Origin: Dryocola clanedunensis
GTDB taxonomy: Bacteria > Pseudomonadota > Gammaproteobacteria > Enterobacterales > Enterobacteriaceae
Reading direction: 5' to 3' (one strand)
Assembly (NCBI RefSeq): GCF_025215155.1
Contig: NZ_JALHAM010000121.1
DNA: 64,000 nt
Shown here: positions 33,429 to 42,578 of the stretch, piece after piece
Position numbering within the stretch: position 1 is the first letter of the stretch
Layout: every line of letters starts with the position of its first letter
Position numbers and translations under genes: made by a program
The notes under the pieces: generated by a model
What the model saw: the letters and a program-made list of their open reading frames with translations, nothing else
Databases searched by the model: none
Told to the model about the DNA's origin: nothing

Positions 33429-34550
33429 TCAGGACTCCAGCGCGATGGCGACCTCGTAGCCGTGGGACTTCAGCAGGGAGTGCTTCTTCGCTGCTTCCAG
33501 GTCTTTGGCAACCATCTCACCGACCATCTCCTGCAGGGTGATCTCTGGTTTCCAGCCCAGCTTCTCGTGTGCTTTGGTCGGGTCGCCCAGCAGGGTTTCC
33601 ACTTCGGCAGGACGGAAGTAGCGCGGGTCAACGGAGACAATCACGTCGCCTGGCGCAACGCCCGGTGCATCGTGACCGGTGACGGAAACCACGATGCCCT
33701 TCTCGTCAACGCCGGTGCCTTCAAAGCGCAGTTTGATACCCAGCTGTGCGGCAGCCATTTCGACGAACTGGCGAACGGAGTACTGCACGCCGGTGGCGAT
33801 CACGAAATCTTCCGGGTTTTCCTGCTGCAGCATCATCCACTGCATTTTCACGTAGTCTTTGGCATGGCCCCAGTCACGCAGGGAGTCCATGTTGCCGAGG
33901 TACAGGCATTTTTCCAGGCCCTGAGCGATGTTGGCAATCGCACGGGTGATTTTGCGGGTCACGAAGGTTTCGCCACGGCGCGGGGATTCGTGGTTGAACA
34001 GGATGCCGTTACAGGCATACATGCCGTAGGATTCACGGTAGTTAACGGTGATCCAGTAGGCGTACAGCTTCGCTACCGCATAAGGAGAACGCGGGTAGAA
34101 AGGCGTAGTTTCTTTCTGCGGGGTTTCCTGCACCAGGCCGTAAAGCTCGGAGGTAGACGCCTGATAGAAGCGGGTTTTCTTCTCGAGGCCCAGGAAGCGG
34201 ATAGCTTCCAGCAGGCGCAGTGTCCCCATCGCATCAACGTCAGCGGTGTATTCCGGGGATTCGAAGGAGACGGCAACGTGGCTCATCGCGCCCAGGTTGT
34301 ACACTTCGTCCGGCTGCACTTCCTGCAGGATACGGGTCAGGTTGGAGCTGTCCGTCAGGTCACCGTAGTGCAGGTGGAATTTCGGGTTGCTCGTGTGCGG
34401 ATCCTGATAGATATGGTCCACACGCTCGGTGTTAAAAGAAGAAGCGCGGCGCTTAATGCCGTGTACTTCATAGCCTTTTTCCAGCAGGAGTTCTGCCAGG
34501 TAGGAGCCGTCTTGTCCGGTTACACCCGTGATGAGCGCTACTTTAGTCAT
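33429..34550 (-). CDS. gmd: GDP-mannose 4,6-dehydratase
   Basis: Gmd takes GDP-mannose to GDP-4-keto-6-deoxymannose, the first committed step to GDP-fucose. The 373-residue protein, the same length as in E. coli, starts MTKVALITGVTGQDGSYLAE and has YQASTSELYG and the catalytic YAVAKLYA. The start at 34550 is chosen by this match; the open frame upstream runs into a REP element. Gmd and Fcl act in sequence. Confidence 0.97.
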   Translation of the reverse strand: MTKVALITGVTGQDGSYLAELLLEKGYEVHGIKRRASSFNTERVDHIYQDPHTSNPKFHLHYGDLTDSSNLTRILQEVQPDEVYNLGAMSHVAVSFESPEYTADVDAMGTLRLLEAIRFLGLEKKTRFYQASTSELYGLVQETPQKETTPFYPRSPYAVAKLYAYWITVNYRESYGMYACNGILFNHESPRRGETFVTRKITRAIANIAQGLEKCLYLGNMDSLRDWGHAKDYVKMQWMMLQQENPEDFVIATGVQYSVRQFVEMAAAQLGIKLRFEGTGVDEKGIVVSVTGHDAPGVAPGDVIVSVDPRYFRPAEVETLLGDPTKAHEKLGWKPEITLQEMVGEMVAKDLEAAKKHSLLKSHGYEVAIALES

Positions 34551-34594
34551 AATGGATATTTCCTCTGTTAAACCTGTTTCTGATTTGTGGATCT

Positions 34595-34658
34595 GTAGGT
34601 CGGATAAGCCTGCGCCATCCGACGTTACGGTGGATGACACTGCGTTTATCCACCCTAC
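34595..34658. repeat. Paired REP elements between wcaF and gmd
   Basis: GTAGGTCGGATAAGC at 34595-34609 with ATCCGAC, then GGTGGAT and GTTTATCCACCCTAC ending at 34658, form two palindromic REP units in opposite orientation in the gap between wcaF and gmd. Confidence 0.78.
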
Positions 34659-34670
34659 GCACCTACATAC

Positions 34671-35213
34671 CTACAAAGCTCGATCGCGTATTTTTACAGC
34701 TGGGTTTCCCCGGCAAACGGCATTTGCCGGTAATGATTTATAAACGCTGCTGCGCGCGCCGACGACGGTGCCGTCATTAATCGTTACGCCGGGCGAAACG
34801 AAGACGTCGGTGGCCAGCCAGCATTTTTCGCCAATAACAATGGGCGTGGCGGTAATATCAAAATGGTTGCTCATATAATCGTGCGAACCGGTACATAAAT
34901 AACACTTTTGTGACACAACAGAATTTGCGCCAATGGTTATTTCACCCAGGGTATATAACACCGCGTCATCGCCTACCCAGGTATAATCACCGAGCGTTAA
35001 TTTCCACGGATAGGTTATTTTTACCGAGGGGCGAATAACCACTCCCTTACCAATCTTTGCGCCAAACAGACGTAATAAAAAGGCGCGCCAGCGGTATAAA
35101 ACCTGCGGCGACCAGGCAAACAATGTCGCCTGCACCGCCCACCAGAGTTGTACTTTTATTCCGTTTGCGCCGCGAAAACCTTTCGGTACGGAGAAACCAC
35201 TTAATTCCTGCAT
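34671..35213 (-). CDS. wcaF: Colanic acid acetyltransferase WcaF
   Basis: WcaF is a hexapeptide-repeat O-acetyltransferase that acetylates a fucose of colanic acid. The protein has about 180 residues with the left-handed beta-helix repeats (IGKGVVIRPSVKITYPWKLT; VVGARSSVYKSLPAN) and the loop TGSHDYMSNHF with the catalytic His. I prefer the ATG at 35213 because GAGA lies about six bases upstream; an ATG two codons earlier (35219) is also possible. The gaps on both sides hold REP elements. Confidence 0.94.
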   Translation of the reverse strand: MQELSGFSVPKGFRGANGIKVQLWWAVQATLFAWSPQVLYRWRAFLLRLFGAKIGKGVVIRPSVKITYPWKLTLGDYTWVGDDAVLYTLGEITIGANSVVSQKCYLCTGSHDYMSNHFDITATPIVIGEKCWLATDVFVSPGVTINDGTVVGARSSVYKSLPANAVCRGNPAVKIRDRAL

Positions 35214-35234
35214 AAGCATCTCTTATTTCTTATT

Positions 35235-35265
35235 GCCGGATGACGCTTGCGCTTATCCGGCCTAC
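35235..35265. repeat. REP element between wcaE and wcaF
   Basis: GCCGGAT at 35235-35241 and ATCCGGC at 35255-35261 form a palindrome ending in the CTAC tail typical of REP units. Confidence 0.75.
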
Positions 35266-35301
35266 AAATTAATTTGCAGTTGCGGGGATGGATCATTCAC
35301 C

Positions 35302-36054
35302 TTACGCTTTGTTATATAACGCTTTGGCTTTGCCCGTGGTACGCATACGAAGTTTATATGACAGCTCGGCAATAAATCCCGGAACGCCTAATATTTTGCG
35401 CTGAACCTTTCTGGCATCATGGCATAGCTCAATATTATTACTGGTGGAAACACCGCCCATCGAAAATTCAGAGACCAGCCCTTTAATGCGTTTGAAGGCG
35501 TAGCCGCTTTTATACATTTTGGCCGCCAGCGCATAATCAGAGGAGACTTTGTACTGCAAATCGTAAGGGTATTTACGAAGGCCAGACAGCGGGAAGAATA
35601 TCGCCTGATGGCTGGCCGGCAGGCTATGATAAATATACCAACCCTGCTTTGCCCGGCGTTCGATTTTTGTGCCGTCGCCGAAATCCAGTAACGCATCGCC
35701 AATAATCATGGCGTTATCTTTGGCTGACGCAGAGGCTAACTGGCGTACCACGTTTGCGATATCCTGATGGAAGATATCACCGGAGTTAAGGAACAGTGCA
35801 TAGCGCCCCTGCGCCATGGCAATACCCTTATTCATCGCGTCGTAGATGCCGTTATCTTTCTCGCTGACAAAGCGTAAGCTGTACTGACCGTTGAGGTTTT
35901 CCAGGAACTCGGCGGTACCGTCCTGCGAGTTCCCGTCCACCACAATCCACTCAAAAGAGATGTCATTTGCCCGTGCAAGGTGTGCCAGAGACTGCCAGGT
36001 TTTCTCGATACCGGCTAAATTCTTCCAGGCGACCGTAATAACACTTAATAACAT
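35302..36054 (-). CDS. wcaE: Colanic acid glycosyltransferase WcaE
   Basis: WcaE is a GT2 (GT-A) glycosyltransferase, reported in E. coli as a fucosyltransferase for colanic acid. The 250-residue protein starts MLLSVITVAWKNLAGIEKTW, then ISFEWIVVDGNSQDGTAEFL and the metal region FLNSGDIFH. The start at 36054 matches E. coli; five upstream codons are open. It is separated by 18 bases from wcaD. Confidence 0.94.
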   Translation of the reverse strand: MLLSVITVAWKNLAGIEKTWQSLAHLARANDISFEWIVVDGNSQDGTAEFLENLNGQYSLRFVSEKDNGIYDAMNKGIAMAQGRYALFLNSGDIFHQDIANVVRQLASASAKDNAMIIGDALLDFGDGTKIERRAKQGWYIYHSLPASHQAIFFPLSGLRKYPYDLQYKVSSDYALAAKMYKSGYAFKRIKGLVSEFSMGGVSTSNNIELCHDARKVQRKILGVPGFIAELSYKLRMRTTGKAKALYNKA

Positions 36055-36072
36055 GATTGTGGACCTCAATAA

Positions 36073-37293
36073 TCAGGTATGTGTAATCTTGAGTGCCTTG
36101 CGCAAAATAAATGGACAAACAATCAAGAAAGCATATTCCGGGCTAAAAATTGAACCGGTAAAAAACAGTGATACGGGCGTAAAAAGCCAGAGCTGTACGC
36201 GGAAATTTTCATTATTCCCAAAGGCCGTACGCATCATTTTAAAGACTTTCCACATATACCAGACTGTCAATAACACTGCGAACCATGAGAAATAAATAAT
36301 CAGCAGATACAGACCATTGTCTACTGTTTTACCGACATCCGCACCGTTAAAGATTCCGAATGATGCAACATATTCATATAAAGATCCGAAGCGCACCACA
36401 CCGTCAACATTGGTCAGAGAATATCCCACCATAGCCAATGGGCCGATAATACGATAATACGATGACGAACCTTCCGTCCCTAAATCACCCAGTCGTGTAG
36501 CGATATAAGGGAATGCGAAAATTAACCCTACTAAAAACACGGATAATGAGATAATAGCCAGCGGCAATTTTTTCTTTATTGCATTTTTATTAAGATACTG
36601 GAACGCCCATTCGAGAAGATAAAACAGGATAAACGTCATTACCCCTGAGAACGACCCGGAGAGGATTATCCCTAAAAGAATCATACCATCTGTTTTCGGG
36701 GTTTTGATACCAAACTGTTTGATGCTGAGCCAAATTGAGATTAGTGCCAAAGCAAAAAACGCCGGTTCAAAATAAAGAGCCGTAGTACGCTTGCCACCGA
36801 AGCTAATAAAGTTCAGAACATAGCTGTTGCTGTAAATAAGAAACTTCGAAATTTTTTCAATCAGGCTGCTGCCGCCGGTAAGAATAATCTGTGCCATTTC
36901 CGCTGCGGCGATAGTCACGATAATTCCCACGACGATAAAAAATAACCGCAATATCTTTCGGTGATTACGCGCAGAGATTGTTTTGAAGCGGCAGCTCCAG
37001 GTCATCGCCAGAATCAGCACGATATAAACAAACAGCAGCGTCGAGGTGACGTACTTGCTGGGATCGAGCGACTGGCCAAAGATATAGTTGAACGCCGTCA
37101 GCACCGCCCCCACGCCAAGAGCAATCATCAGCTTCTTGACGCTGATGCGCTCGATGTACAGAAACAGAATGGCGGGCAGGAAGGTCACGATGGTGATGGG
37201 GAAACTTTCTCCCAGCGAGGCCAGCTTGACGTTCACCACCAGGTAGATAAACGGCAGCAGCAGATAGCTACAGATTCTGATAGAACGAGACAT
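36073..37293 (-). CDS. wcaD: Colanic acid polymerase WcaD
   Basis: WcaD is the Wzy-type polymerase of colanic acid. The 406-residue protein has about ten or more hydrophobic segments and is close to E. coli WcaD (405 residues), for example GGKRTTALYFEPAFFALALI and RLGDLGTEGSSSYYRIIGPL. The start at 37293 lies 26 bases inside wcaC, the same coupling as in E. coli. The frame extends further upstream, but this only shadows wcaC. Confidence 0.95.
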   Translation of the reverse strand: MSRSIRICSYLLLPFIYLVVNVKLASLGESFPITIVTFLPAILFLYIERISVKKLMIALGVGAVLTAFNYIFGQSLDPSKYVTSTLLFVYIVLILAMTWSCRFKTISARNHRKILRLFFIVVGIIVTIAAAEMAQIILTGGSSLIEKISKFLIYSNSYVLNFISFGGKRTTALYFEPAFFALALISIWLSIKQFGIKTPKTDGMILLGIILSGSFSGVMTFILFYLLEWAFQYLNKNAIKKKLPLAIISLSVFLVGLIFAFPYIATRLGDLGTEGSSSYYRIIGPLAMVGYSLTNVDGVVRFGSLYEYVASFGIFNGADVGKTVDNGLYLLIIYFSWFAVLLTVWYMWKVFKMMRTAFGNNENFRVQLWLFTPVSLFFTGSIFSPEYAFLIVCPFILRKALKITHT

Positions 37294-38485
37294 ACTCCTC
37301 CAGCATCTGTTGTCCACTGAATGATTTGCGGCTGGCGGCTTTAAAAGTCGGCAAGTCCATGGCAAAAACCTGCTGCGCCAGCTCGGCCTTTGTCATTTTC
37401 ACCAGCTCAGGCACCTGCGCCTCGGTGAACGTTTTACCGCCCACTTTGCGCAGCACTTCGTCCGCCGCGTCGCTTTGAGTGGCGATAACCGGAACGCCAA
37501 TGGATAACGCCTCACAGAGAATCAGCGGGTAATTATCCACCCGCGAGCTGAACACCAGCGAATCCATTTCGTTAAGCTCGCTCATCAGCGCTTTTTTGTC
37601 GGTCATGTAGCCGTGGTTAACCACGTTCGCCCCGTTGAACGGCGAAAACTTGCCGAAGGTATGCAGCTCAATGTCATCCCCCAGCGCCATCAGCGTCTCA
37701 ACCAGCTTTTGATTGGTTTTGCCGTCGTAGCGCAGGTCATGGGCGACCACCGCCACCTTCGGTCGGCCGTTGCTTTTCTGGGTTAACGGCAGTTCGGCAA
37801 GAATCGCTTCCGTCGCCACGTCGATACCGTTGTTGATGATTTTGCAGCGCCCTGCCCCGTAGATATGGTTGAACGCGTCGGCAACGTGCTGGCTTGGCGA
37901 GATAAACTGGCAGCCCAGCGCCAGCATTTCACGCAGCAGCTGGCGCTTGGTGTCCACCAGCAGGTGCGCCCGGTCGACTTTGACCGGCGGATAGTTGTTC
38001 AGGGTCGGGCATTTTCCGCAGCCGGTCTTCCAGCCTTCGCAGCCGTCGGTAAACGCGCAGCGGCCGGTGATGCTCCAGTGGTCGTGAAGCGTCCACACGA
38101 AAGTGACATCATTTTTGTGCGCCTTCACGCGCAGACAAAACTCCACCATCTTTTCAAGATTGAGCCAGTAGCTGTGCACAACGTGGAAGTGCAGCACAAC
38201 CGGGCCGTTCTGGCGGGTGATTTTACGATAGAGGTTATTCAGGTTGCCGAACGGGTCGCGGTTAAAAAAGCGGAACAGCACGATGTTGGCAATGGAGGTC
38301 AGGCGCGGCGTATGTTTCTCGACGGCCTGATACTTATCGTGGCTGGCGCTTTTTTTACCGCCCTTACCGTAACCATAAATAAAGCGGGAGGACATTCCAG
38401 CCAGGCGGGCGCGCTGATGAAGGTCGAGCGCCACGCCGGCAGCCCCGCCCTCGGCCAGCCGCACGTTGAATTGCATGATATTCAT
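37268..38485 (-). CDS. wcaC: Colanic acid glycosyltransferase WcaC
   Basis: WcaC is a GT4 galactosyltransferase-type enzyme in colanic acid assembly. The 405-residue protein starts MNIMQFNVRLAEGGAAGVAL. It has a cysteine-rich stretch near residues 135-160 (CAFTDGCEGWKTGCGKCPTL) seen in this subfamily, and a C-terminal donor-binding part with DNYPLILCEALSIGVPVIAT. The ATG overlaps the wcaB stop by four bases, and its end overlaps wcaD. Confidence 0.94.
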   Translation of the reverse strand: MNIMQFNVRLAEGGAAGVALDLHQRARLAGMSSRFIYGYGKGGKKSASHDKYQAVEKHTPRLTSIANIVLFRFFNRDPFGNLNNLYRKITRQNGPVVLHFHVVHSYWLNLEKMVEFCLRVKAHKNDVTFVWTLHDHWSITGRCAFTDGCEGWKTGCGKCPTLNNYPPVKVDRAHLLVDTKRQLLREMLALGCQFISPSQHVADAFNHIYGAGRCKIINNGIDVATEAILAELPLTQKSNGRPKVAVVAHDLRYDGKTNQKLVETLMALGDDIELHTFGKFSPFNGANVVNHGYMTDKKALMSELNEMDSLVFSSRVDNYPLILCEALSIGVPVIATQSDAADEVLRKVGGKTFTEAQVPELVKMTKAELAQQVFAMDLPTFKAASRKSFSGQQMLEEYVSFYQNL

Positions 38486-38970
38486 TTAAGTACCTTTACT
38501 CGCGCTTTCTCACCTACCACCAGCGCGTTGTCCGGCACGCTGTCCAGCACGACGCTGCCCGCGCCAACGGTGACGTTATTCCCCAATGTGATATCGCCAA
38601 TAAGAATGACGTTGGCCCCCAGCTCGACGCCGTTGCCGATAACCGGACACGCCAGGCTCTGCCCGCGGTTACCGATGGTCACCCCGTGGCGAATAGTGAA
38701 ATCGTCTCCGGCAACCACGAACTTGTTGATGACCACGGCGTAACCGTGGTGGATCACAAAACGACGCCCGATAGTCGCTGCCGCCTGAATTTCATAGCCA
38801 AACAGGCACTCGGTGATAAAGCGATAGGCCAGCAGAACGGGAGCCGCCCATAGATTATTCATGACGTTTTTTTTGCGCCATACCGAACAGAAATGGGCGA
38901 TGCGGTAGGCCAGTACCATGCAGCAGGGGCGCAGGCTCCAGGAGTTGGCTCGCAGATCTTCCAGCACCAT
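38482..38970 (-). CDS. wcaB: Colanic acid acetyltransferase WcaB
   Basis: WcaB is the second O-acetyltransferase of the operon, of the serine-acetyltransferase-like hexapeptide type. The 162-residue protein has the repeats IGRRFVIHHGYAVVINKFVV and LGNNVTVGAGSVVLDSVPDN with the likely catalytic HHG. It shares one base with the end of wcaA and overlaps wcaC, so all three are coupled. Confidence 0.94.
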   Translation of the reverse strand: MVLEDLRANSWSLRPCCMVLAYRIAHFCSVWRKKNVMNNLWAAPVLLAYRFITECLFGYEIQAAATIGRRFVIHHGYAVVINKFVVAGDDFTIRHGVTIGNRGQSLACPVIGNGVELGANVILIGDITLGNNVTVGAGSVVLDSVPDNALVVGEKARVKVLK

Positions 38971-39818
38971 TATTTCCCCCGCAGCCCGTCAGCCAGGCGC
39001 TTGGTGTTACGCACGGTCAACAGCGCCATCAGCGTGCGCAGCGACATGCGCTTGTTGCGGATCTGATAGAGGGTAAACAGCTGGTATTTCTTGCTGGCGC
39101 GGTCAAATTTATCTTTATGTTTGCGGTAGAAATGGAAGTAGCCGGCAAATTTTTTCGGGGATTTGGTTATCTGCATTTCGCCGTGGTTGATGTGCAGGAT
39201 CTGCGTGGCCTCTTCGACCTTCCACGGCTGGCCGAACTCCACCACCATGCGCAGGAAAATATCGTAGTCCTGAGCGGCCGCCAGATGCGTATCGAACAGG
39301 CAGTGCTTAAAGCGCTCGGCGCTGGTAAAGACCTGGTTGCCGATAATATTGCGCTTGTAGAACAGCTTCAGGGAAAACGGCGATTTCGGGTACAGCGGCA
39401 GGCTGGTCGGCTGGGAGTAGACCTGCCCTTCGCAGACATAGTCATTGGCATACAGAAACGCATGGGTGACCAGCTGGTGTTTGTGCGCAAGGAACACGGA
39501 CAGGCGGTCTGGCGTCCATTCGTCATCGTCGTCGATACCGGTAATAAACTCTCCGCTCGCCTGGCGAATTGCCTGATTGCGTACCGCACAGGCGCCGGAG
39601 TTAAAGTCATTGCGGGTATAGCGCACACGCTTATCATCCAGCTCTTCGACAAACTGCTGAAGCTGCTCGTAAGAGGAGGAGCAGTCATCGACGATGAACA
39701 TTTCCCAGTTATCGAAATGCTGGCGCAGCACCGATTTAATGGCGCGGATCGCCAGCTGCTGGCGATTCCAGGTCGGCATATAAATAGAAATTAACGGGCG
39801 CGATGCGGTGGTATTCAT
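38970..39818 (-). CDS. wcaA: Colanic acid glycosyltransferase WcaA
   Basis: WcaA is a GT2 (GT-A) enzyme of colanic acid assembly. The 282-residue protein has ISIYMPTWNRQQLAIRAIKS, then WEMFIVDDCSSSYEQLQQFV and the metal motif GIDDDDEWTPDR. I use the ATG at 39818 because GGGGAC lies just upstream and the length fits E. coli (279). A pair of REP elements separates it from wzc. Confidence 0.94.
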   Translation of the reverse strand: MNTTASRPLISIYMPTWNRQQLAIRAIKSVLRQHFDNWEMFIVDDCSSSYEQLQQFVEELDDKRVRYTRNDFNSGACAVRNQAIRQASGEFITGIDDDDEWTPDRLSVFLAHKHQLVTHAFLYANDYVCEGQVYSQPTSLPLYPKSPFSLKLFYKRNIIGNQVFTSAERFKHCLFDTHLAAAQDYDIFLRMVVEFGQPWKVEEATQILHINHGEMQITKSPKKFAGYFHFYRKHKDKFDRASKKYQLFTLYQIRNKRMSLRTLMALLTVRNTKRLADGLRGK

Positions 39819-39873
39819 GACAGTCCCCAAAAAAGTCTCGTTGATGAGAAAAGTACAGCGCTGTTGTCTGATG

Positions 39874-39948
39874 GTGGATGGCGCTGTCGCTTATCCACCC
39901 TGCCAGTGCGAAACGTAGGGCGGATAAGCAGCGCGTCATCCGCCGCCC
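39874..39948. repeat. Paired REP elements between wcaA and wzc
   Basis: GGTGGAT/ATCCACC at 39874-39899 and GGCGGAT/ATCCGCC at 39918-39943 are two REP palindromes, the second with the GTAGGGCGGATAAGC head. Confidence 0.8.
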
Positions 39949-39957
39949 GGCACAGGC

Positions 39958-42126
39958 TTATTTAGAGTCAGATTTATATTCGTACTCGTAGTAACCGTAA
40001 TCCTGATACCCCGTCGCACGACGGAAGATGGAGTTCAGGATCACCCCGCGCACGTGGATGCCATTCTGTTCGAAGCGGCTCATACTGGTTTCGACTTCTT
40101 TAAGGGTATTCACCGCGTAGCGCGCCACCATCAGCGTGGTGCCCGCGTGGCGGCCAACTATGGCGGCGTCGGTAACGGCCAGGATTGGCGGGGTATCGAT
40201 CAGCACCAGGTCATAGTTCTGGCTCGCCCATTTCACCAGCTCGCCGAAACGGTCACTCATCAGCAGTTCGGACGGGTTCGCAGGCACCTGGCCGCGCGGG
40301 ATAAGATCGAAGTTAGGCACCGATGTCTTCTGCGTGCAGCGGCTGATATCGCCCATGCCCGACAGCACGTCCGATAACCCGTTGACGTTGGTCGTCCCCA
40401 GCAGCTCGTGGGTGTAGCCCTTGCGCATATCACAGTCAATCAGCAGCACGCGCTTATTGGTCTGGCTGATAACTGCCGCGAGGTTGGCGCAGACGAAGGT
40501 TTTACCGATGGACGGGCTCACGCCGGTAAGCATCAGCACGTTATTGGAGGCCTGCATCATGGCAAAGTGCAGGCTGGTACGCAGGCTGCGGATGGCTTCA
40601 ATGGCCAGATCCGTCGGGTTACCCACCGCCAGCAGCTGGCTTTGCTTGTTACGTCTGGCCCCTTTGACATTCAGTACGGTGGCGTTGTCGCGGGATTTCT
40701 GCCATTCGGACAGCGGGATGCTGGCATAGACGCTAAGACCCGCCTCTTCCAGTACCGCCGGGCTTTCAATGCCACGGTTGAACAGAGAGCGCAGCAGCAC
40801 GCCGACAATGGACAGAATCAGCCCAAGAATAATGGCCCCAAGAACGATTAACGCCTTTTGCGGCTTCACAACGCCTGGCTGAGTAATCGCGGAGTCAACG
40901 ATGCGGACGTCCCCGACCGTGCTGGCCTCGGTGATTTTCAGCTCCTGCTGTTTGTTCAGCAGCTGCATATAAACCTGCTGGCCGGACTCCACGTCGCGGG
41001 TGAGACGCACGATCTCCTGCTGCGTTTTCGGCATCTGGGTGACGCGGCCGTTGAGACGAGCTTTTTCATCTTCCAGCGTCTTACGCTTTTCCAGCAGCGT
41101 GCGGTACGCCGGGTGCGCTTTGGTGTAGAGCTTGGAGATTTCGGCCTCTTTGAACGTCAGCTCGTTGAGCTGCGCATCAATATTGACCATGGTGTCGAGG
41201 ACGGATTTGGCCTCAAGGGAGAGATCCACCGAATCCTGCTGCTGGCGATAAGCGTTCAGCTTGTTCTCTGCATCATCGAGGCGGGTACGCACAGACGGCA
41301 ATTGTTCAGCCAGGAACTTAAGGCTTTTGGCTGCCTCTTCGGATTTACGCTGCACGTTCTGTTCGAGATAATTGCGGGTAATGCTGTCGAGAATGGCGCG
41401 GATCTGATCTTTATCTTCACCGGTATAAGAGAGGCTAAGTACGCCCGTATCTTTGCCGTTTTCCGCGACCGTCAGGTTACCCTGAAGCTGGTTTATCATG
41501 CCAAGCGTGGAGTATTTAGTGACGGTAAAAGTATCCCCCTCCTGCGCTTTGATGGCATCAACCACCATCGTGATCCCCGCTTTGTTGAGCGGCTGGCCAA
41601 CCTGGCCTTTGGCGCTGAAGCCGTTATCGCTGGTCAGCAGGTACTGGGTTGGGCTAAGCACTTCAACGGTAAAGGTGTCTTTGCCCATTCCCGCAGGTAG
41701 CGCAAATTTGGTCACCTTCACCGTGTCGTTCTGCCGGCCGTGCAGGCGATCCCAGCCCGCGCCAAACAGCCAGAAGGTGTTTTTGACGACCGAAATATCC
41801 AGGTTAAGGTCATCAACGGTTTTGCCCATCACCAGGCGCGACTGGATCAGCTGCATTTCAGCGGCGGACGCAGGCGGCTTGTTGGAAAGCGCGGAGTTGA
41901 TATCGTTAACCAGAGAGTTACCGGCGTTCTGCTCGATTTGCACCAGCGCATCCGCTTTATAGATAGGCGTAGCAAACAGAGCATAAACCGCGGCCAGCAG
42001 TGCAAATACCGCAGTAATGCCCAGCACCCACCAGCGGGCTTCAAGCACGGTGCCAAACAGACGGCCAATATCAATTTCGTCGTTGCCCTCGGTCGAGGCG
42101 CTCGAACGGTGTACTTTGTCAGTCAT
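39958..42126 (-). CDS. wzc: Tyrosine-protein kinase / co-polymerase Wzc
   Basis: Wzc controls polymerisation and export of colanic acid by cycles of self-phosphorylation. The 722-residue protein has a membrane segment near residue 32-52, a long periplasmic Wzz-type part with coiled regions, a second membrane segment near 425-445, and a cytoplasmic BY-kinase domain. The Walker A motif GVSPSIGKTFVCANLA is near residue 535, Walker A' VLLIDCDMRKG and Walker B LVLIDTPPIL follow. The C-terminus TGYQDYGYYEYEYKSDSK is the tyrosine cluster that is phosphorylated. It pairs with Wzb and Wza encoded just before it. Confidence 0.97.
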   Translation of the reverse strand: MTDKVHRSSASTEGNDEIDIGRLFGTVLEARWWVLGITAVFALLAAVYALFATPIYKADALVQIEQNAGNSLVNDINSALSNKPPASAAEMQLIQSRLVMGKTVDDLNLDISVVKNTFWLFGAGWDRLHGRQNDTVKVTKFALPAGMGKDTFTVEVLSPTQYLLTSDNGFSAKGQVGQPLNKAGITMVVDAIKAQEGDTFTVTKYSTLGMINQLQGNLTVAENGKDTGVLSLSYTGEDKDQIRAILDSITRNYLEQNVQRKSEEAAKSLKFLAEQLPSVRTRLDDAENKLNAYRQQQDSVDLSLEAKSVLDTMVNIDAQLNELTFKEAEISKLYTKAHPAYRTLLEKRKTLEDEKARLNGRVTQMPKTQQEIVRLTRDVESGQQVYMQLLNKQQELKITEASTVGDVRIVDSAITQPGVVKPQKALIVLGAIILGLILSIVGVLLRSLFNRGIESPAVLEEAGLSVYASIPLSEWQKSRDNATVLNVKGARRNKQSQLLAVGNPTDLAIEAIRSLRTSLHFAMMQASNNVLMLTGVSPSIGKTFVCANLAAVISQTNKRVLLIDCDMRKGYTHELLGTTNVNGLSDVLSGMGDISRCTQKTSVPNFDLIPRGQVPANPSELLMSDRFGELVKWASQNYDLVLIDTPPILAVTDAAIVGRHAGTTLMVARYAVNTLKEVETSMSRFEQNGIHVRGVILNSIFRRATGYQDYGYYEYEYKSDSK

Positions 42127-42128
42127 TG

Positions 42129-42572
42129 TTATCCCTGATGAGCGTTGAGTGCGTTAGCCCACTTCTGGGCGGAAAGGTCGAGAAGCTCGTAGACCGCTTC
42201 GAAAGCGTCGCGGCTTTTGCGATACGGGTCCGGGATCTCCCGCTCCGCATCCCAGTGACCAAACAGCATCACTTTGCCGCGCATCTCGGGCGCCATTTCG
42301 CAGATGGCGGAAATATGGCGCTTCTCCATCGTCAGGATCAGGTCGTAATCGCGGCACATACGGCCTGAGACCTGGCGGGCGCAGTGCCCATCCAGAGAGA
42401 GGTTGTGCTGCTGCGCCACGCGAACGGCACCGTCATCGGCCCCCTTCCCGACCAGCGCACCAAGCCCCGCAGACTCGACGGTCAACCCGGGCTGATACGT
42501 CCTGAGCAGGCGTTCTCCCGTGGGGGAACGGCAAATGTTCCCCACACACACCACAAGAATTTTGTTAAACAT
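42129..42572 (-). CDS. wzb: Low-molecular-weight protein-tyrosine phosphatase Wzb
   Basis: Wzb removes phosphate from the tyrosine tail of Wzc. The 147-residue protein has the phosphatase loop CVGNICRS at residues 9-16 (nucleophile Cys9, Arg15) and the general-acid motif PDPYRKS near residue 115. It starts six bases after wza and ends two bases before wzc. Confidence 0.97.
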   Translation of the reverse strand: MFNKILVVCVGNICRSPTGERLLRTYQPGLTVESAGLGALVGKGADDGAVRVAQQHNLSLDGHCARQVSGRMCRDYDLILTMEKRHISAICEMAPEMRGKVMLFGHWDAEREIPDPYRKSRDAFEAVYELLDLSAQKWANALNAHQG

Positions 42573-42578
42573 AGCGCG

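Noticed and set aside
33462..34571. 369-codon + strand frame opposite gmd
   Set aside because: Shadow of gmd; no recognisable motifs, no ribosome site in a sensible place.
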